From the IMG/VR virus record IMGVR_UViG_3300017605_000508, positions 1-35,520 of that record: 35,520 nucleotides of DNA; one strand, written 5' to 3'. The notes below the pieces were generated by a model. That model saw nothing but the letters and a program-made list of their open reading frames with translations, was not told the origin of the DNA and searched no databases. The stretch is from a virus. Position numbers and translations under genes: made by a program. Below, one piece after another: positions 1-7,261 of the stretch. Every line of letters begins with the position of its first letter. Position 1 is the first letter of the stretch.

Positions 1-141
1 AATTTCATTATGTTTCTTAAAATAAACTAATGCGTTTTTTAAAATATTAAGATCATCTTTACAAAATCCTAACATTCTATTGCAATTTGCACACAATAAT
101 CCTCTGGATTTTCCTGTTGAATGATTACGATCAAAAGCCAA
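1..141. repeat. Terminal direct repeat, left copy
   Basis: Bases 1-141 are identical to 35380-35520. Both copies lie inside the same leftward gene, whose reading frame continues without interruption across the join. This means the window is a circular or circularly permuted molecule written with an overlap, not a genome with a functional terminal repeat. An overlap of exactly 141 bases is also a common assembler k-mer length, which favours an assembly origin (inference). Confidence 0.95.
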
Positions 142-441
142 TTTTTCTGGTTGTTTACAAATATCGCATTGTCCTTTTTGTTCTTCAAATAATGCTTTAT
201 AATGAGCATTAGAAAATTCGTATCCTTTTTCTTGTTTAATTTTGATTCCTTGTATTTCATCGTTAATGTCTTTTTCATTTACTTTTAAACCACCATTTGT
301 CAATCGTTGTAGCTTAAATTGTGTTTGAAGTGGGATATATCCATAAGAAAGCCAATTTTTTATATTGCTAGGAGACAAACCAACCTCTTTGTGCATAGCA
401 TAACCGCTTCCAAAATAGCTTAAAACATCATCAACAGTCAT
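1..441 (-). CDS. Cro-like HTH fused to endonuclease VII-like HNH domain (runs across the circular join)
   Basis: The frame opens at an ATG at 439-441 after an AAAGGGG ribosome site and is still open at base 1. Across the join it ends two codons later at TGA (35371-35373), for a total of 149 residues. Residues 1 to about 55 look like a phage Cro repressor: a short helical start, an HTH around LSPSNIKNWLSYGYIP and the family's LTNGGLKV ending. Residues about 85-147 match recombination endonuclease VII: CDIC, then FDRNHSTGKSRGLLCANCNRMLG, here cited as FDRNHSTGK followed by RGLLCANCN, and a final helix. The usual DHDH is DRNH, so the first histidine is arginine and activity is uncertain. The gene heads a leftward operon and diverges from the early operon, the classical cro/repressor place. 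A DNA-binding nuclease or a regulator that kept a nuclease fold as a zinc module are both possible. Confidence 0.8.
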   Translation of the reverse strand, partial: MTVDDVLSYFGSGYAMHKEVGLSPSNIKNWLSYGYIPLQTQFKLQRLTNGGLKVNEKDINDEIQGIKIKQEKGYEFSNAHYKALFEEQKGQCDICKQPEKLAFDRNHSTGKSRGLLCANCNRMLGFCKDDLNILKNALVYFKKHNEI

Positions 442-562
442 TTTTTTAACCCCTTTCCTAATATTCCAAATATTATATTATAAGTTGTTGACACATTCCA
501 GTAATTATTATAAACTGGCTTTACGTCAATACCGACGCACTACATAAAGTAAAGAGGTAAAT
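442..562. promoter_or_regulatory. Divergent promoter/operator region, early operon versus Cro-like gene
   Basis: Rightward: TTGACA at 488-493, 17 bases, then TAAACT at 511-516 (TATAAA overlaps at 509-514). The first early gene starts at 563 behind AAAGAGGT. Leftward: the AT-rich 467-485 stretch gives TATAAT-like -10 boxes for the Cro-like gene. ATTCCA occurs at 463-468 and at 495-500, the second between -35 and -10 of the rightward promoter, as expected for repressor operators. TTGACA followed by ACATTCCA recurs at the promoter at 30664, so the same regulator may act on both. Confidence 0.6.
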
Positions 563-976
563 ATGCAATCTTATAATATCGTTGAGTTTCAGGGGTTAGG
601 TACCCAAATACGGGAATTGGAAAAGGTAAACAAGCAGTTAGCAAAGCTTACCCTCCGCAAAGAAGAATTAACCGACATGATTATCTCGGGCATGAGTCAC
701 AATCATGAAGGCCAAAAAACATACGAGTATGAAGCTTGGAAAGTGGAGATTAAAACACCGATTACCTACGTATTCAACAAAAAGTTGTATGAATCAGGAA
801 ATATTATCCTGCCAGATAATTTCAATCCGATTAAAGAATCGGTGTCTTATTCCATCGATAAGGGGCTTTGCGATAGATACATGCTGGATGCACCTAAAAA
901 AGTGCGTGATACACTCGCAAAGTTAATCGATAAAAAACCGGGGAAGGCAAGTGTCACTATCAAGGAGAGATTATGA
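563..976 (+). CDS. Early phage protein of unknown function, first gene of the recombination operon
   Basis: 137 residues. The first 45 residues form a probable coiled coil (LEKVNKQLAKLTLRKEELTD), followed by a mixed alpha/beta part and a basic C-terminus (KKPGKASVTIKERL). The start follows a good AAAGAGGT site. Its last bases overlap the next gene by four (ATGA), so translation is coupled to the Sak4-like ATPase. Small coiled-coil proteins of this type commonly precede recombination genes in phages, but I do not recognise a characterised family. Confidence 0.8.
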   Translation: MQSYNIVEFQGLGTQIRELEKVNKQLAKLTLRKEELTDMIISGMSHNHEGQKTYEYEAWKVEIKTPITYVFNKKLYESGNIILPDNFNPIKESVSYSIDKGLCDRYMLDAPKKVRDTLAKLIDKKPGKASVTIKERL

Positions 977-1773
977 TGAGGAACGCAAAACTAAAAGAGC
1001 CAGAGAATAATATTTTAAGTTTTATAAGAAAGTCAGTTCCCGTTGCTCCACGAATTACAATTTATGGAACACCCGGTATTGGCAAATCAACACTAGCAAG
1101 TCAATTCCCTTCACCTCTGTTTTTTTTAACAGAGGAATGTACCTTGAATAATGTTGACTATATTGGTGTTGTAAAATCTTACGATAAATTTATAGAAGGC
1201 ATTTCTAAATTAGCGGACATTCCTAATCCACCTTTTAAAACATTAATTATCGACAGTATTTCAAAGTTAGATGCGTTGATAGTAAATCAAATTTTACGCG
1301 GTGAAAATTTATCAAAGAATGGAAAGCAGCCCTCTTTAAATTCCGCTTGTGGAGGATATGGCGCAGGTTTTCAAGCGGCTCAACAAGAGCATCGTTATGT
1401 GAAAAGCATATTAGATAATTTTCAAAAGAAAGGTGTGACCGTAATTTATATAGGGCATTTGACTACTACTAAATACAAAGCACCCGACCTTGATGATTAT
1501 GACCGTTACTCGATTGTGATGAATCATGACAAAAGTCGTGAAGTATATATTGACGATGTTGATGCAGTATTTTTCTGCAAACTGAAATCTTTTGTTAATA
1601 CGACAGAATCAGGAAGGAGCCTAATTTCTAGTACTGATGACAGAATTATATTGAGCGGTGTTTCTGACGCTCATATAAGCAAAAATAGATTCAATATGCC
1701 AATGGAAATGGAAATGAGTTTTGAATCTATCAAAGAATATATACCTTTTTATCAATTAAGTGAGGGAAAATAA
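973..1773 (+). CDS. Sak4-like RecA-fold ATPase (AAA_24 type), ssDNA annealing/recombination
   Basis: 266 residues. Walker A is GTPGIGKST at residues 32-40 and Walker B is LIIDSISKLD at about 91-100, followed by a sensor-like strand (VTVIYIGHLTTTKYK, about 157-171). This layout is that of the phage AAA_24/Sak4 group, single-domain RecA-like proteins that anneal or exchange single strands together with a phage SSB. The SSB-like gene begins two bases after its stop and a Cas4-like nuclease follows, the usual Sak4 neighbourhood. The gene is coupled to its upstream neighbour by an ATGA overlap. MMRN at the start leaves two candidate methionines. Confidence 0.85.
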   Translation: MMRNAKLKEPENNILSFIRKSVPVAPRITIYGTPGIGKSTLASQFPSPLFFLTEECTLNNVDYIGVVKSYDKFIEGISKLADIPNPPFKTLIIDSISKLDALIVNQILRGENLSKNGKQPSLNSACGGYGAGFQAAQQEHRYVKSILDNFQKKGVTVIYIGHLTTTKYKAPDLDDYDRYSIVMNHDKSREVYIDDVDAVFFCKLKSFVNTTESGRSLISSTDDRIILSGVSDAHISKNRFNMPMEMEMSFESIKEYIPFYQLSEGK

Positions 1774-1775
1774 TC

Positions 1776-2363
1776 ATGAGCTTTTGGGAATCAGAATTAG
1801 GTGATGTAACCGGAAAAGCAGAAGATGCGTTTGCAAAATCATTCATGCAAATACCGGATGGAACAAAGGCGCTTGCGAAGATTCAGAGTTTCACTAACCA
1901 AGTTTACAAAAACACTGGTTTTAAATATCTGAATATCGAGTGGGTTTTACAAGACGGCGATTTCAAAGGGCAGAAAGTCCAACAGAAATTAAAAGTCTAT
2001 GGTGGAGATCAGTATGATAAAGATTCAGCAAAAACTCGGCATCGTGCATTGAACATGCTTAAGCTTTTATATGAGTTATTCAAAATAAAGCCTAAGCATT
2101 CTGACGAACCAACCGACCAAGACTTAGCGTCATTTGGTGGCAAGATTGCGGGTCTCTTGATTCGTGAAACAGCGCCGAATGAAAAAGGTAGGCAATATAA
2201 CTGGGTGGCAGAAGTGCATGCGTCGCAGGGATTTAAAAGTGAAACTGGCTCTGGATTGCCTGTGATTGCGCAAGCTTCCATAAGCAACTACTCTGCTCCT
2301 CCAACTAACAGTTATTTCCAGGATGACCCGGGGCACGACCTATCACTAGATGTTCCATTTTAA
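1776..2363 (+). CDS. Single-stranded DNA-binding protein of DUF669 type
   Basis: 195 residues. The N-terminal 120 residues form a compact beta-rich domain (FKYLNIEWVLQDGDFKGQ), as in DUF669 proteins that sit next to Sak4-like ATPases. The rest is low complexity and ends in the acidic tip HDLSLDVPF. That tip resembles the DDIPF tail bacterial SSBs use to recruit repair proteins, and is the strongest hint of function. The probable job is coating phage ssDNA and loading the upstream annealase. Translation starts two bases after the ATPase stop. Confidence 0.75.
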   Translation: MSFWESELGDVTGKAEDAFAKSFMQIPDGTKALAKIQSFTNQVYKNTGFKYLNIEWVLQDGDFKGQKVQQKLKVYGGDQYDKDSAKTRHRALNMLKLLYELFKIKPKHSDEPTDQDLASFGGKIAGLLIRETAPNEKGRQYNWVAEVHASQGFKSETGSGLPVIAQASISNYSAPPTNSYFQDDPGHDLSLDVPF

Positions 2364-2377
2364 GATGAGGAAAAGAT

Positions 2378-3031
2378 GTGACGAAAAATGTATTAACTAA
2401 AAAGATAGACAAAATACAGTCGCGGGATGATAGAAAAACCCGCGACTATATTGGGGCTTCAATGATTGGCTCAGATTGTTTAAGACAAATTTGGTATGAA
2501 TTTAAAGGCACTATAGCATCGGAGGTGCCTACCAAAACACGCAGAACATGGGCCATAGGCCGTCATCTTGAAGGATTAATACTGGATTGGTTAGACCAGA
2601 CGGGGATGGATATTACCAGGACGTGGATGGATCTTGAAGCAGAAGGAATGCCCTATTTTAAAGGACACGTTGACTCGGTATGGATGAAGAAAGACAAAGC
2701 ATTCGCCATCATCGAAATTAAAACCGCCAAGGATTCGAGCTTTAATATGTTCGTTAAAAAAGGGCTTCGTGCTTGGAACCCACAATACTATGCTCAAATT
2801 CAATCGTATATGGGAATGAGTAGAATACATACGGCTTATATTCTTGTACTTAACAAAGATAGCAGCGATATTGCCGATGAGTTAGTTACTTTTGACGAGG
2901 TTTTTTATGAGCAATTACGCAGAAAAGCTTTTTTAATTGCAAATATAGAAGCGGCTCCCTCAAAGATAAATGACTCGCCTTTGTGGTTTCAATGCAAGAT
3001 GTGTAAATTTAATAAGGTCTGTCACAAATGA
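2378..3031 (+). CDS. Cas4-like PD-(D/E)XK exonuclease with probable Fe-S cluster
   Basis: 217 residues, GTG start behind GAGGAAAAG; the nearby ATG at 2376 is out of frame. The nuclease core is readable: a GHVDSVW strand carrying the Asp (about 93-99), IIEIKTAK with the E-x-K pair (about 110-117), and a downstream Gln (YYAQIQSYMG). One cysteine in DCLRQIW near residue 29 plus CKMCKFNKVC at the C-terminus give the four-cysteine arrangement of Cas4/AddB-type 4Fe-4S nucleases. It probably resects DNA ends to feed the Sak4/SSB pair. No CRISPR genes are near, so a Cas role is not indicated. The stop overlaps the next start (ATGA). Confidence 0.85.
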   Translation: MTKNVLTKKIDKIQSRDDRKTRDYIGASMIGSDCLRQIWYEFKGTIASEVPTKTRRTWAIGRHLEGLILDWLDQTGMDITRTWMDLEAEGMPYFKGHVDSVWMKKDKAFAIIEIKTAKDSSFNMFVKKGLRAWNPQYYAQIQSYMGMSRIHTAYILVLNKDSSDIADELVTFDEVFYEQLRRKAFLIANIEAAPSKINDSPLWFQCKMCKFNKVCHK

Positions 3032-3279
3032 ACGACAAAATATCTATACATAAACAAATTGCTTCGTATGCTCAAGAGATAGCGCTTCAATTTTCACACG
3101 CAATGGAAAAAGATCTTTTGTATTTAATTAATAACGAGGGTCATCCAAAAGATGAACTGGAATTATGTTTTTATCGTTTAGAACCTTATCGCTATTCAAT
3201 TAGACGAGCAAATAAAATATTACTTGATAGATGGGTTCAACTTGAATTTGTTGCTGTAAGACCGAGACACGAGGAATGA
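3028..3279 (+). CDS. Small early protein, unknown
   Basis: 83 residues, coupled by ATGA overlap to the Cas4-like nuclease. It is mainly helical, with alternating charged and hydrophobic residues (DELELCFYRLEPYRYSIRRAN), and has no cysteine pairs or membrane segment. I do not recognise a family. The tight coupling suggests a role in the same recombination or replication process. Confidence 0.7.
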   Translation: MNDKISIHKQIASYAQEIALQFSHAMEKDLLYLINNEGHPKDELELCFYRLEPYRYSIRRANKILLDRWVQLEFVAVRPRHEE

Positions 3280-3308
3280 ATGCTATTGAATAAAAGTGGA
3301 GGGTTCAA

Positions 3309-3698
3309 GTGGAGTTATCTGAACAAATAGTTTCGTTAAAATTATCCAAGCCATTAAAAGAGCTTGGAGTTAAGCAAGAGAGTTTATTTTATTGGGTAAA
3401 TGGAGAATTAATAAGTAATGAAAATTTTCAAAACATGGATTTACTAGAAAGAATCTTATTCTCACAAGAGGTACACGAATATTATTCAGCATTTACTGTT
3501 TCAGAACTTGGCGGAATGCTTCCTGATTGGACTGAAACAGTTAAGCGAATGAAAGATGATTGGGTTTGTATTATTCGCCATAAACATAATGATATTAATG
3601 ATTATTCATTTGGGGAAACCGAAGCTAATGCCCGCGCAAAAATGCTTATTTATCTTTTAGAAAATAAATTAATGGAATTACCAAATGAACAAACATGA
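3309..3698 (+). CDS. Early protein of unknown function
   Basis: 129 residues, GTG start eight bases after GGAGGG. The sequence reads like a small acidic helical protein: FYWVNGELISNENFQ near the start, then TVSELGGMLPDW and a late helix beginning ETEANARAKMLIYLLENK. Phage proteins with such an EAxARAxMLIYLLEN ending often sit in early operons and have no assigned activity. It overlaps the next small reading frame by 14 bases. Confidence 0.75.
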   Translation: MELSEQIVSLKLSKPLKELGVKQESLFYWVNGELISNENFQNMDLLERILFSQEVHEYYSAFTVSELGGMLPDWTETVKRMKDDWVCIIRHKHNDINDYSFGETEANARAKMLIYLLENKLMELPNEQT

Positions 3699-3846
3699 CT
3701 CTGTTATTGAAATCTTAAAAAGACGCGTTGAATATTACGAACGTGTAGTACATGAATATGAATTCATGTGTCATCAACTCCATATGGAGTTGATATTTTT
3801 GATAAACACCTTCGCTATTGTATTAGCGAAATATTTGGATATATAG
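3685..3846 (+). CDS. Possible 53-residue membrane-anchored peptide
   Basis: The frame starts with ATG inside the end of the preceding gene and reads 53 residues: an amphipathic charged helix (VIEILKRRVEYYERVVHEYE) and then a hydrophobic stretch (MELIFLINTFAIVLAKYL) that could cross the membrane. There is no clear ribosome site, so it would rely on coupling. Three inverted repeats lie inside it, so the segment may instead be a structured non-coding or regulatory stretch. Either reading is open. Confidence 0.35.
   Translation: MNKHDSVIEILKRRVEYYERVVHEYEFMCHQLHMELIFLINTFAIVLAKYLDI
3751..3830. repeat. Cluster of three consecutive inverted repeats
   Basis: Three stem-loops follow one another within 80 bases. 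The first is CATGAAT and ATTCATG around four bases (3751-3768). The second is a perfect 22-base palindrome centred on CATATG (3773-3794), with arms ATCAACTCCAT. The third is TTCGCTA and TAGCGAA around six bases (3811-3830). None has a following T-tract, so terminators are unlikely. They could be binding sites or mRNA structures controlling the downstream half of the operon. Confidence 0.7.
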
Positions 3847-3933
3847 ATGAAAGTAAGATTTTCAAAACAGAGGAAACAGGCACGTGACGAGCTCAACGAA
3901 TTGTTAAGAACTTCACGGAGTATTTATGACTGA
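3847..3933 (+). CDS. Possible 28-residue basic peptide
   Basis: ATG directly follows the previous stop and the frame ends at TGA overlapping the next gene's start region. The peptide is basic (MKVRFSKQRKQARDELNELL). It may only be a leader that couples translation to the gene at 3926; there is no independent evidence that it is a stable protein. Confidence 0.25.
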   Translation: MKVRFSKQRKQARDELNELLRTSRSIYD

Positions 3934-4165
3934 AATAATAAGCCACAGAAATTTAGTAATAAGCCACGGAAATTTAGTATTTCGTGGTTCTGATGATAAA
4001 AAAATATTAGAGAACGCTATAGCTCCACCATTGTTACTTGCTATCTCTAAACAAATAAGTAATTTTTGCAATGAATTACCTAATGATGAATTTTACTGTT
4101 TATCATGGCGTATTCATAAAGGGCCTATTTTAAAAAATCATTCTGAGGAAAATAATAATGAATGA
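3926..4165 (+). CDS. Small early protein with a 7-residue tandem duplication, unknown
   Basis: 79 residues, ATG behind CGGAG. Near the N-terminus a 21-base unit is duplicated in tandem, giving ISHRNLV then ISHGNLV. The remainder is a short helix-rich domain (LLLAISKQISNFCNELPNDEF) followed by CLSWRIHKGP and a polar tail. No family is recognised. It overlaps the next gene by eight bases. Confidence 0.6.
   Translation: MTEIISHRNLVISHGNLVFRGSDDKKILENAIAPPLLLAISKQISNFCNELPNDEFYCLSWRIHKGPILKNHSEENNNE
3938..3979 (+). repeat. 21-bp tandem duplication
   Basis: ATAAGCCACAGAAATTTAGT at 3938-3957 is followed directly by a second unit at 3959-3979 differing at one base (CACAG versus CACGG). The unit is 21 bases, so the frame is kept. 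The second copy can also pair with ATTTCGTGG just downstream, forming a hairpin near the gene's start. Confidence 0.85.
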
Positions 4166-4472
4166 ATTAAGTAAACCAAATGGTGCAACAGAAATAACAC
4201 CGCTTGACCAAGTGCTAGATGCTCACCAATTTTTAAAAGATTTTTTAGCTAAATTCGATCATGCAAAACGTGGTGGTATTCATGACTTCATGGAAATTTC
4301 ATTGTTTAACATGATTAATCTATCAATCAAAAATATTGATAATTACTTGCAAACAGGTCACCACGAAGTCAGTGCCACTGAAATCATGCACATTGTTGTT
4401 GATTCCTACCAAAAGATTTTGGATGGAATTAAGCGTAATTTAGGTGAAATGCGCCCGGTGAATTTTCGATGA
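4158..4472 (+). CDS. Helical early protein, unknown
   Basis: 104 residues, mostly helical, with a His/Asp-containing central helix (KFDHAKRGGIHDFMEISLFN) and a second helix pair (ATEIMHIVVDSYQKILDGIK). It starts after GAGGAAAATAATA and overlaps the next gene by four bases, so it is part of the coupled early series. I do not recognise it. Confidence 0.7.
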   Translation: MNELSKPNGATEITPLDQVLDAHQFLKDFLAKFDHAKRGGIHDFMEISLFNMINLSIKNIDNYLQTGHHEVSATEIMHIVVDSYQKILDGIKRNLGEMRPVNFR

Positions 4473-4663
4473 ATGAAGAATGGAAACAAGAAATACCAAA
4501 TGCCATTGAATTAAAAATTTGTCCTAGATGTGAAGGACAACTTAATAGAGATATTTTTCAATTTCCAGAAAGTGATAAACCATATAGTGGACGTCTTTTT
4601 GAAGCTGATGCATGTTTCAATTGTAAAATAATTTATAAAATATTAGGTGATAAATGGATATAA
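4469..4663 (+). CDS. Small zinc-ribbon protein
   Basis: 64 residues. CPRCEG (residues 18-23) and CFNCK (about 49-53) form a CxxC...CxxC zinc ribbon with about 28 residues between the pairs. Such mini zinc ribbons usually bind nucleic acid or a protein partner. It is coupled by ATGA to its upstream neighbour and overlaps the next zinc-finger gene by ten bases. Confidence 0.7.
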   Translation: MNEEWKQEIPNAIELKICPRCEGQLNRDIFQFPESDKPYSGRLFEADACFNCKIIYKILGDKWI

Positions 4664-4860
4664 AAAAGAGAACACTTGTGACACCGATGCAGACACATGA
4701 TAACGACAGGCTGCGTAACATGGTAAGAATATGTGGAGTATGTCAAGTGACACTAGGGCCACAAAACACGGGCCCATTAAAATGGCTGCAACCTGATTGC
4801 AATGACTGTACTAAAAAACAATTGCTAGAAGAGCGTCAAGCACTCTTCACAGGAAAGTAA
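4654..4860 (+). CDS. Small zinc-finger protein next to the helicase
   Basis: 68 residues. A CGVC pair (residues 27-30) and a CNDC pair (about 49-52) make a four-cysteine zinc site, followed by a charged helix (KKQLLEERQALF). An internal ATG at residue 12 is an alternative start. The helicase begins two bases after its stop, so the two are likely made together, and the helicase itself has further CxxC pairs. The protein may be a helicase accessory (inference). Confidence 0.7.
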   Translation: MDIKKRTLVTPMQTHDNDRLRNMVRICGVCQVTLGPQNTGPLKWLQPDCNDCTKKQLLEERQALFTGK

Positions 4861-4862
4861 GC

Positions 4863-6605
4863 ATGATTAAAATTCTGAGACCTTATCAACAAAAAATATT
4901 AGATACACTAAAAAAAAGATTAAAGGAAGTTGATTATCCCTTATTAGTGAACGCTAGTGTAGGATCAGGAAAAAGTTTAATTATAGCTAGCTTGTTATTA
5001 GCAATTGAACGTGCTGGCTGGCGCGCACTTTGCTTAACAATGAATAGCACACTTATCAAACAAAATGCTGAAACCTACATTGCTCAAGGTGGTCATGCAG
5101 GAATTTATTGTGCGGCTCTTGGGATGAAAAACACTGTTGAACCTGTTATTTTTGCCTCTCCTCTATCAGTCAGAGGCAGCATTAAAAAGTCAGGCAAGCT
5201 TTCTAAAATTCCATTTAATTTAATCGTTGTTGATGAATGTCATAACATTAACGTCAATGATAGAAGCACTACCTACATGCGGATATTTAACCATTATTCG
5301 TATATGTCTCAATTACTCGGTCATAAGCTTCGCTTTGTTGGTTTAACCGGTACGCCTTATCGTGGCAAAGGGCATACTATTGTTGGCGAAAAACTTTTCT
5401 TCAAAGAAGAAGTGTGTGCTATTACTGCGGAATGGTTGATTGATAATTTTTATCTGACGCAGCCAATATGGGGCTATCCAGACAAAAATTTACAATATGA
5501 TTTTCAAAAATTAAAAGTTAATTCGATGGGCAAGTTTAATGCCAATGAATTGGATGAAGTCATTCACAAAACGCCACGCTTAACCGGCATGATTATGCAG
5601 GAAGTTAAAGAGATAGTTAAAGATCGAGTCGGTGCTTTTATCTTTGCATCAAGCGTTAAACACTGTCAGGAATGCGCAGAATGGCTACTACCCGAAGAAA
5701 CGGCAATTATTACAGGTGACACGCCAGACGATAAACGTGAGGAATATATTGCCAAAGCACGTGCTGGAATCATCAAATATTTGGTTAACGTCAATGTTTT
5801 GTCTACAGGGGTAGACGTACCTACCTTTGACACAATCGTCTTTGTACGCCCTACAGAATCGCTTGTATTGTATGTCCAATGCGTAGGCCGTGGATTGCGT
5901 CTTGCAGACGGTAAAACAGATTGTCTTATTCTGGATTATGCAGGAAATCTTGACCGTCATGGCGATATTGATAACCCTATTATTAATAAAGCTCTACAGC
6001 CTAAAATTAACGATGATCCTGACTATTGTATTGAATGTTTTAACTGCAATACGCTTAATACATTAATGGCGCGCCGTTGTATCGGCAGCAAAGAAGATAA
6101 ACGCTGTGACCATTGGTTTGAATGGAAAGATTGTATTTACTGTGGAACAAAGAATGATATTGTTTCACGCCATTGCAGGTCGTGCAAAATTGAATTAATT
6201 GACCCTAACCGCAATCTTAAAGACAAAGCGTCTAACAGAGAAAGATTTATTTTTGATGTATCTGAAACAGAATATTTGCTTTCAATAGCCAATGAACGGC
6301 CGCTTTTCATTATTAAATATTCTGTGATAGGTCAGACTGGTTATATTTCCAAACGAAAAATCCATGAAAGTTTTTCATTAGGAAGCGAAAAGTCTAGGAA
6401 TTTGTTTTATCATACCATCGTTAAAAAACATTTTAAAAATCACAATTTAAACAATTACGATTTAGAGGACATGGAATGTTTAAAAAATATTATCCAAAAA
6501 AATTGGCTTTATTCACCTACCAAAATTGAATGTGTAATCAATAATAACCAAACCTTAAAAGTCGTTAAAAAGCATTTTATTCATTTACAACACAAAGCAT
6601 GTTAA
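4863..6605 (+). CDS. Superfamily II DEAD/DEAH-type helicase with C-terminal zinc ribbons
   Basis: 580 residues. The motor is clear: LRPYQQKIL (5-13), Walker A SVGSGKS (32-38), DECH box (about 124), GLTGTPYRG (about 166), LSTGVDVP (about 316) and QCVGRGLR (about 342). It resembles SSL2/RadD-type phage helicases that replace a host replication or repair helicase. After residue 385 come at least six cysteines in pairs (CIECFNC, then CIYCG and CRSC), so zinc-ribbon modules follow the motor. The last 120 residues form an unknown domain (SVIGQTGYISKRK and onward). It is the last and largest gene of the early operon and probably unwinds DNA during phage replication or recombination. Confidence 0.88.
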   Translation: MIKILRPYQQKILDTLKKRLKEVDYPLLVNASVGSGKSLIIASLLLAIERAGWRALCLTMNSTLIKQNAETYIAQGGHAGIYCAALGMKNTVEPVIFASPLSVRGSIKKSGKLSKIPFNLIVVDECHNINVNDRSTTYMRIFNHYSYMSQLLGHKLRFVGLTGTPYRGKGHTIVGEKLFFKEEVCAITAEWLIDNFYLTQPIWGYPDKNLQYDFQKLKVNSMGKFNANELDEVIHKTPRLTGMIMQEVKEIVKDRVGAFIFASSVKHCQECAEWLLPEETAIITGDTPDDKREEYIAKARAGIIKYLVNVNVLSTGVDVPTFDTIVFVRPTESLVLYVQCVGRGLRLADGKTDCLILDYAGNLDRHGDIDNPIINKALQPKINDDPDYCIECFNCNTLNTLMARRCIGSKEDKRCDHWFEWKDCIYCGTKNDIVSRHCRSCKIELIDPNRNLKDKASNRERFIFDVSETEYLLSIANERPLFIIKYSVIGQTGYISKRKIHESFSLGSEKSRNLFYHTIVKKHFKNHNLNNYDLEDMECLKNIIQKNWLYSPTKIECVINNNQTLKVVKKHFIHLQHKAC

Positions 6606-6629
6606 TTATTATTGAAGAGACAAGCACTA

Positions 6630-6857
6630 TTAACATTCCAAAAATATTTCTATTTGCTCTTCTTGATAAATGGCATCAATTAAAATTTGTGCTTCTTCAT
6701 GGCCTGATGCAACCATACCTTCCAAAAAACCTATATGCTCATAAGTTAGTTTTTGAGGAAATCCAAATTTTCTATCCAGAATATCTCTAAAGCTTCCCCT
6801 ACCTACATACTCACCTTTTTTAGGATCAACCTTTCTCCACAATACTGAACAGCTCAT
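6630..6857 (-). CDS. Small protein of unknown function
   Basis: 75 residues from the ATG at 6857, chosen because GGAG lies eight bases before it; an upstream ATG (6869) lacks a site. The sequence is soluble, with WRKVDPKKGEYVGRGSFRDI then a helical C-terminal half (YEHIGFLEGMVASGHEEAQI). It converges on the helicase gene, with 24 bases between the two stops. No family is recognised. Confidence 0.65.
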   Translation of the reverse strand: MSCSVLWRKVDPKKGEYVGRGSFRDILDRKFGFPQKLTYEHIGFLEGMVASGHEEAQILIDAIYQEEQIEIFLEC

Positions 6858-6932
6858 TTTATACTCCATTTATGTTCGACGTCAGGCATAAAAATCACGG
6901 ATAAACATTCTCCTTTACCATCTTCCCAAAAG

Positions 6933-7196
6933 TTATTTTATGAAATGAAACAAAGCTTGTATACCACCTAAAATACTAACTGTAAACATGGCAACCTTCA
7001 CTGTAAATCCGTACATATCCATTTTCAAACCATCAATTGCACTTTTTAAATCTTGTTTAGTAACAAGTTGATTTACTGTTAACTCAGTTAATATCCGTGC
7101 TGTTTCCTCGGCTTGAACATCTGCTAATGATGGATTCATTCCGGCGCCTTTTAGCTTATTTGCAAAGGCTAATGTATCAAATGCAACTACTGTCAT
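6933..7196 (-). CDS. DUF1640-like coiled-coil membrane protein
   Basis: 87 residues. The opening FDTLAFANKLKGAGMNPS is the hallmark of bacterial DUF1640 (CCDC90-like) proteins. It continues with a helical stretch ending in LVTKQDLKSAIDGLK and one C-terminal membrane helix (FTVKVAMFTVSILGGIQALF). The function of the bacterial family is unknown; these are small tail-anchored coiled coils often found on mobile elements. It lies immediately downstream of the partition pair, past the repeated sites at 7224-7255. Confidence 0.7.
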   Translation of the reverse strand: MTVVAFDTLAFANKLKGAGMNPSLADVQAEETARILTELTVNQLVTKQDLKSAIDGLKMDMYGFTVKVAMFTVSILGGIQALFHFIK

Positions 7197-7223
7197 ACTT
7201 AACTCATAAAAATAAACTATTAG

Positions 7224-7255
7224 GACATCTTGATATTATGACATCTTGATGTCAT
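7224..7255. repeat. Partition-site candidate downstream of parA
   Basis: GACATCTTGAT occurs at 7224-7234 and 7240-7250, exactly 16 bases apart. The second copy is also half of an inverted repeat, ATGACATC-TT-GATGTCAT (7238-7255). The same ATGACATC/GATGTCAT core, with the same 16-base spacing, occurs upstream of parA at 8110-8137. Repeated sites beside a ParA/RHH pair are typical centromere or operator sites. Confidence 0.65.
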
Positions 7256-7261
7256 ACATCA

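Noticed and set aside
1-141. Functional direct terminal repeat of a T7-like phage
   Set aside because: The repeat lies inside a gene that is complete only when the ends are joined, and the packaging genes are of the headful P22/Sf6 type.
69-278. Leftward frame of 69 codons at the window start
   Set aside because: It overlaps the Cro-like/endonuclease VII fusion in another phase; the fusion frame has recognisable domains and a ribosome site.
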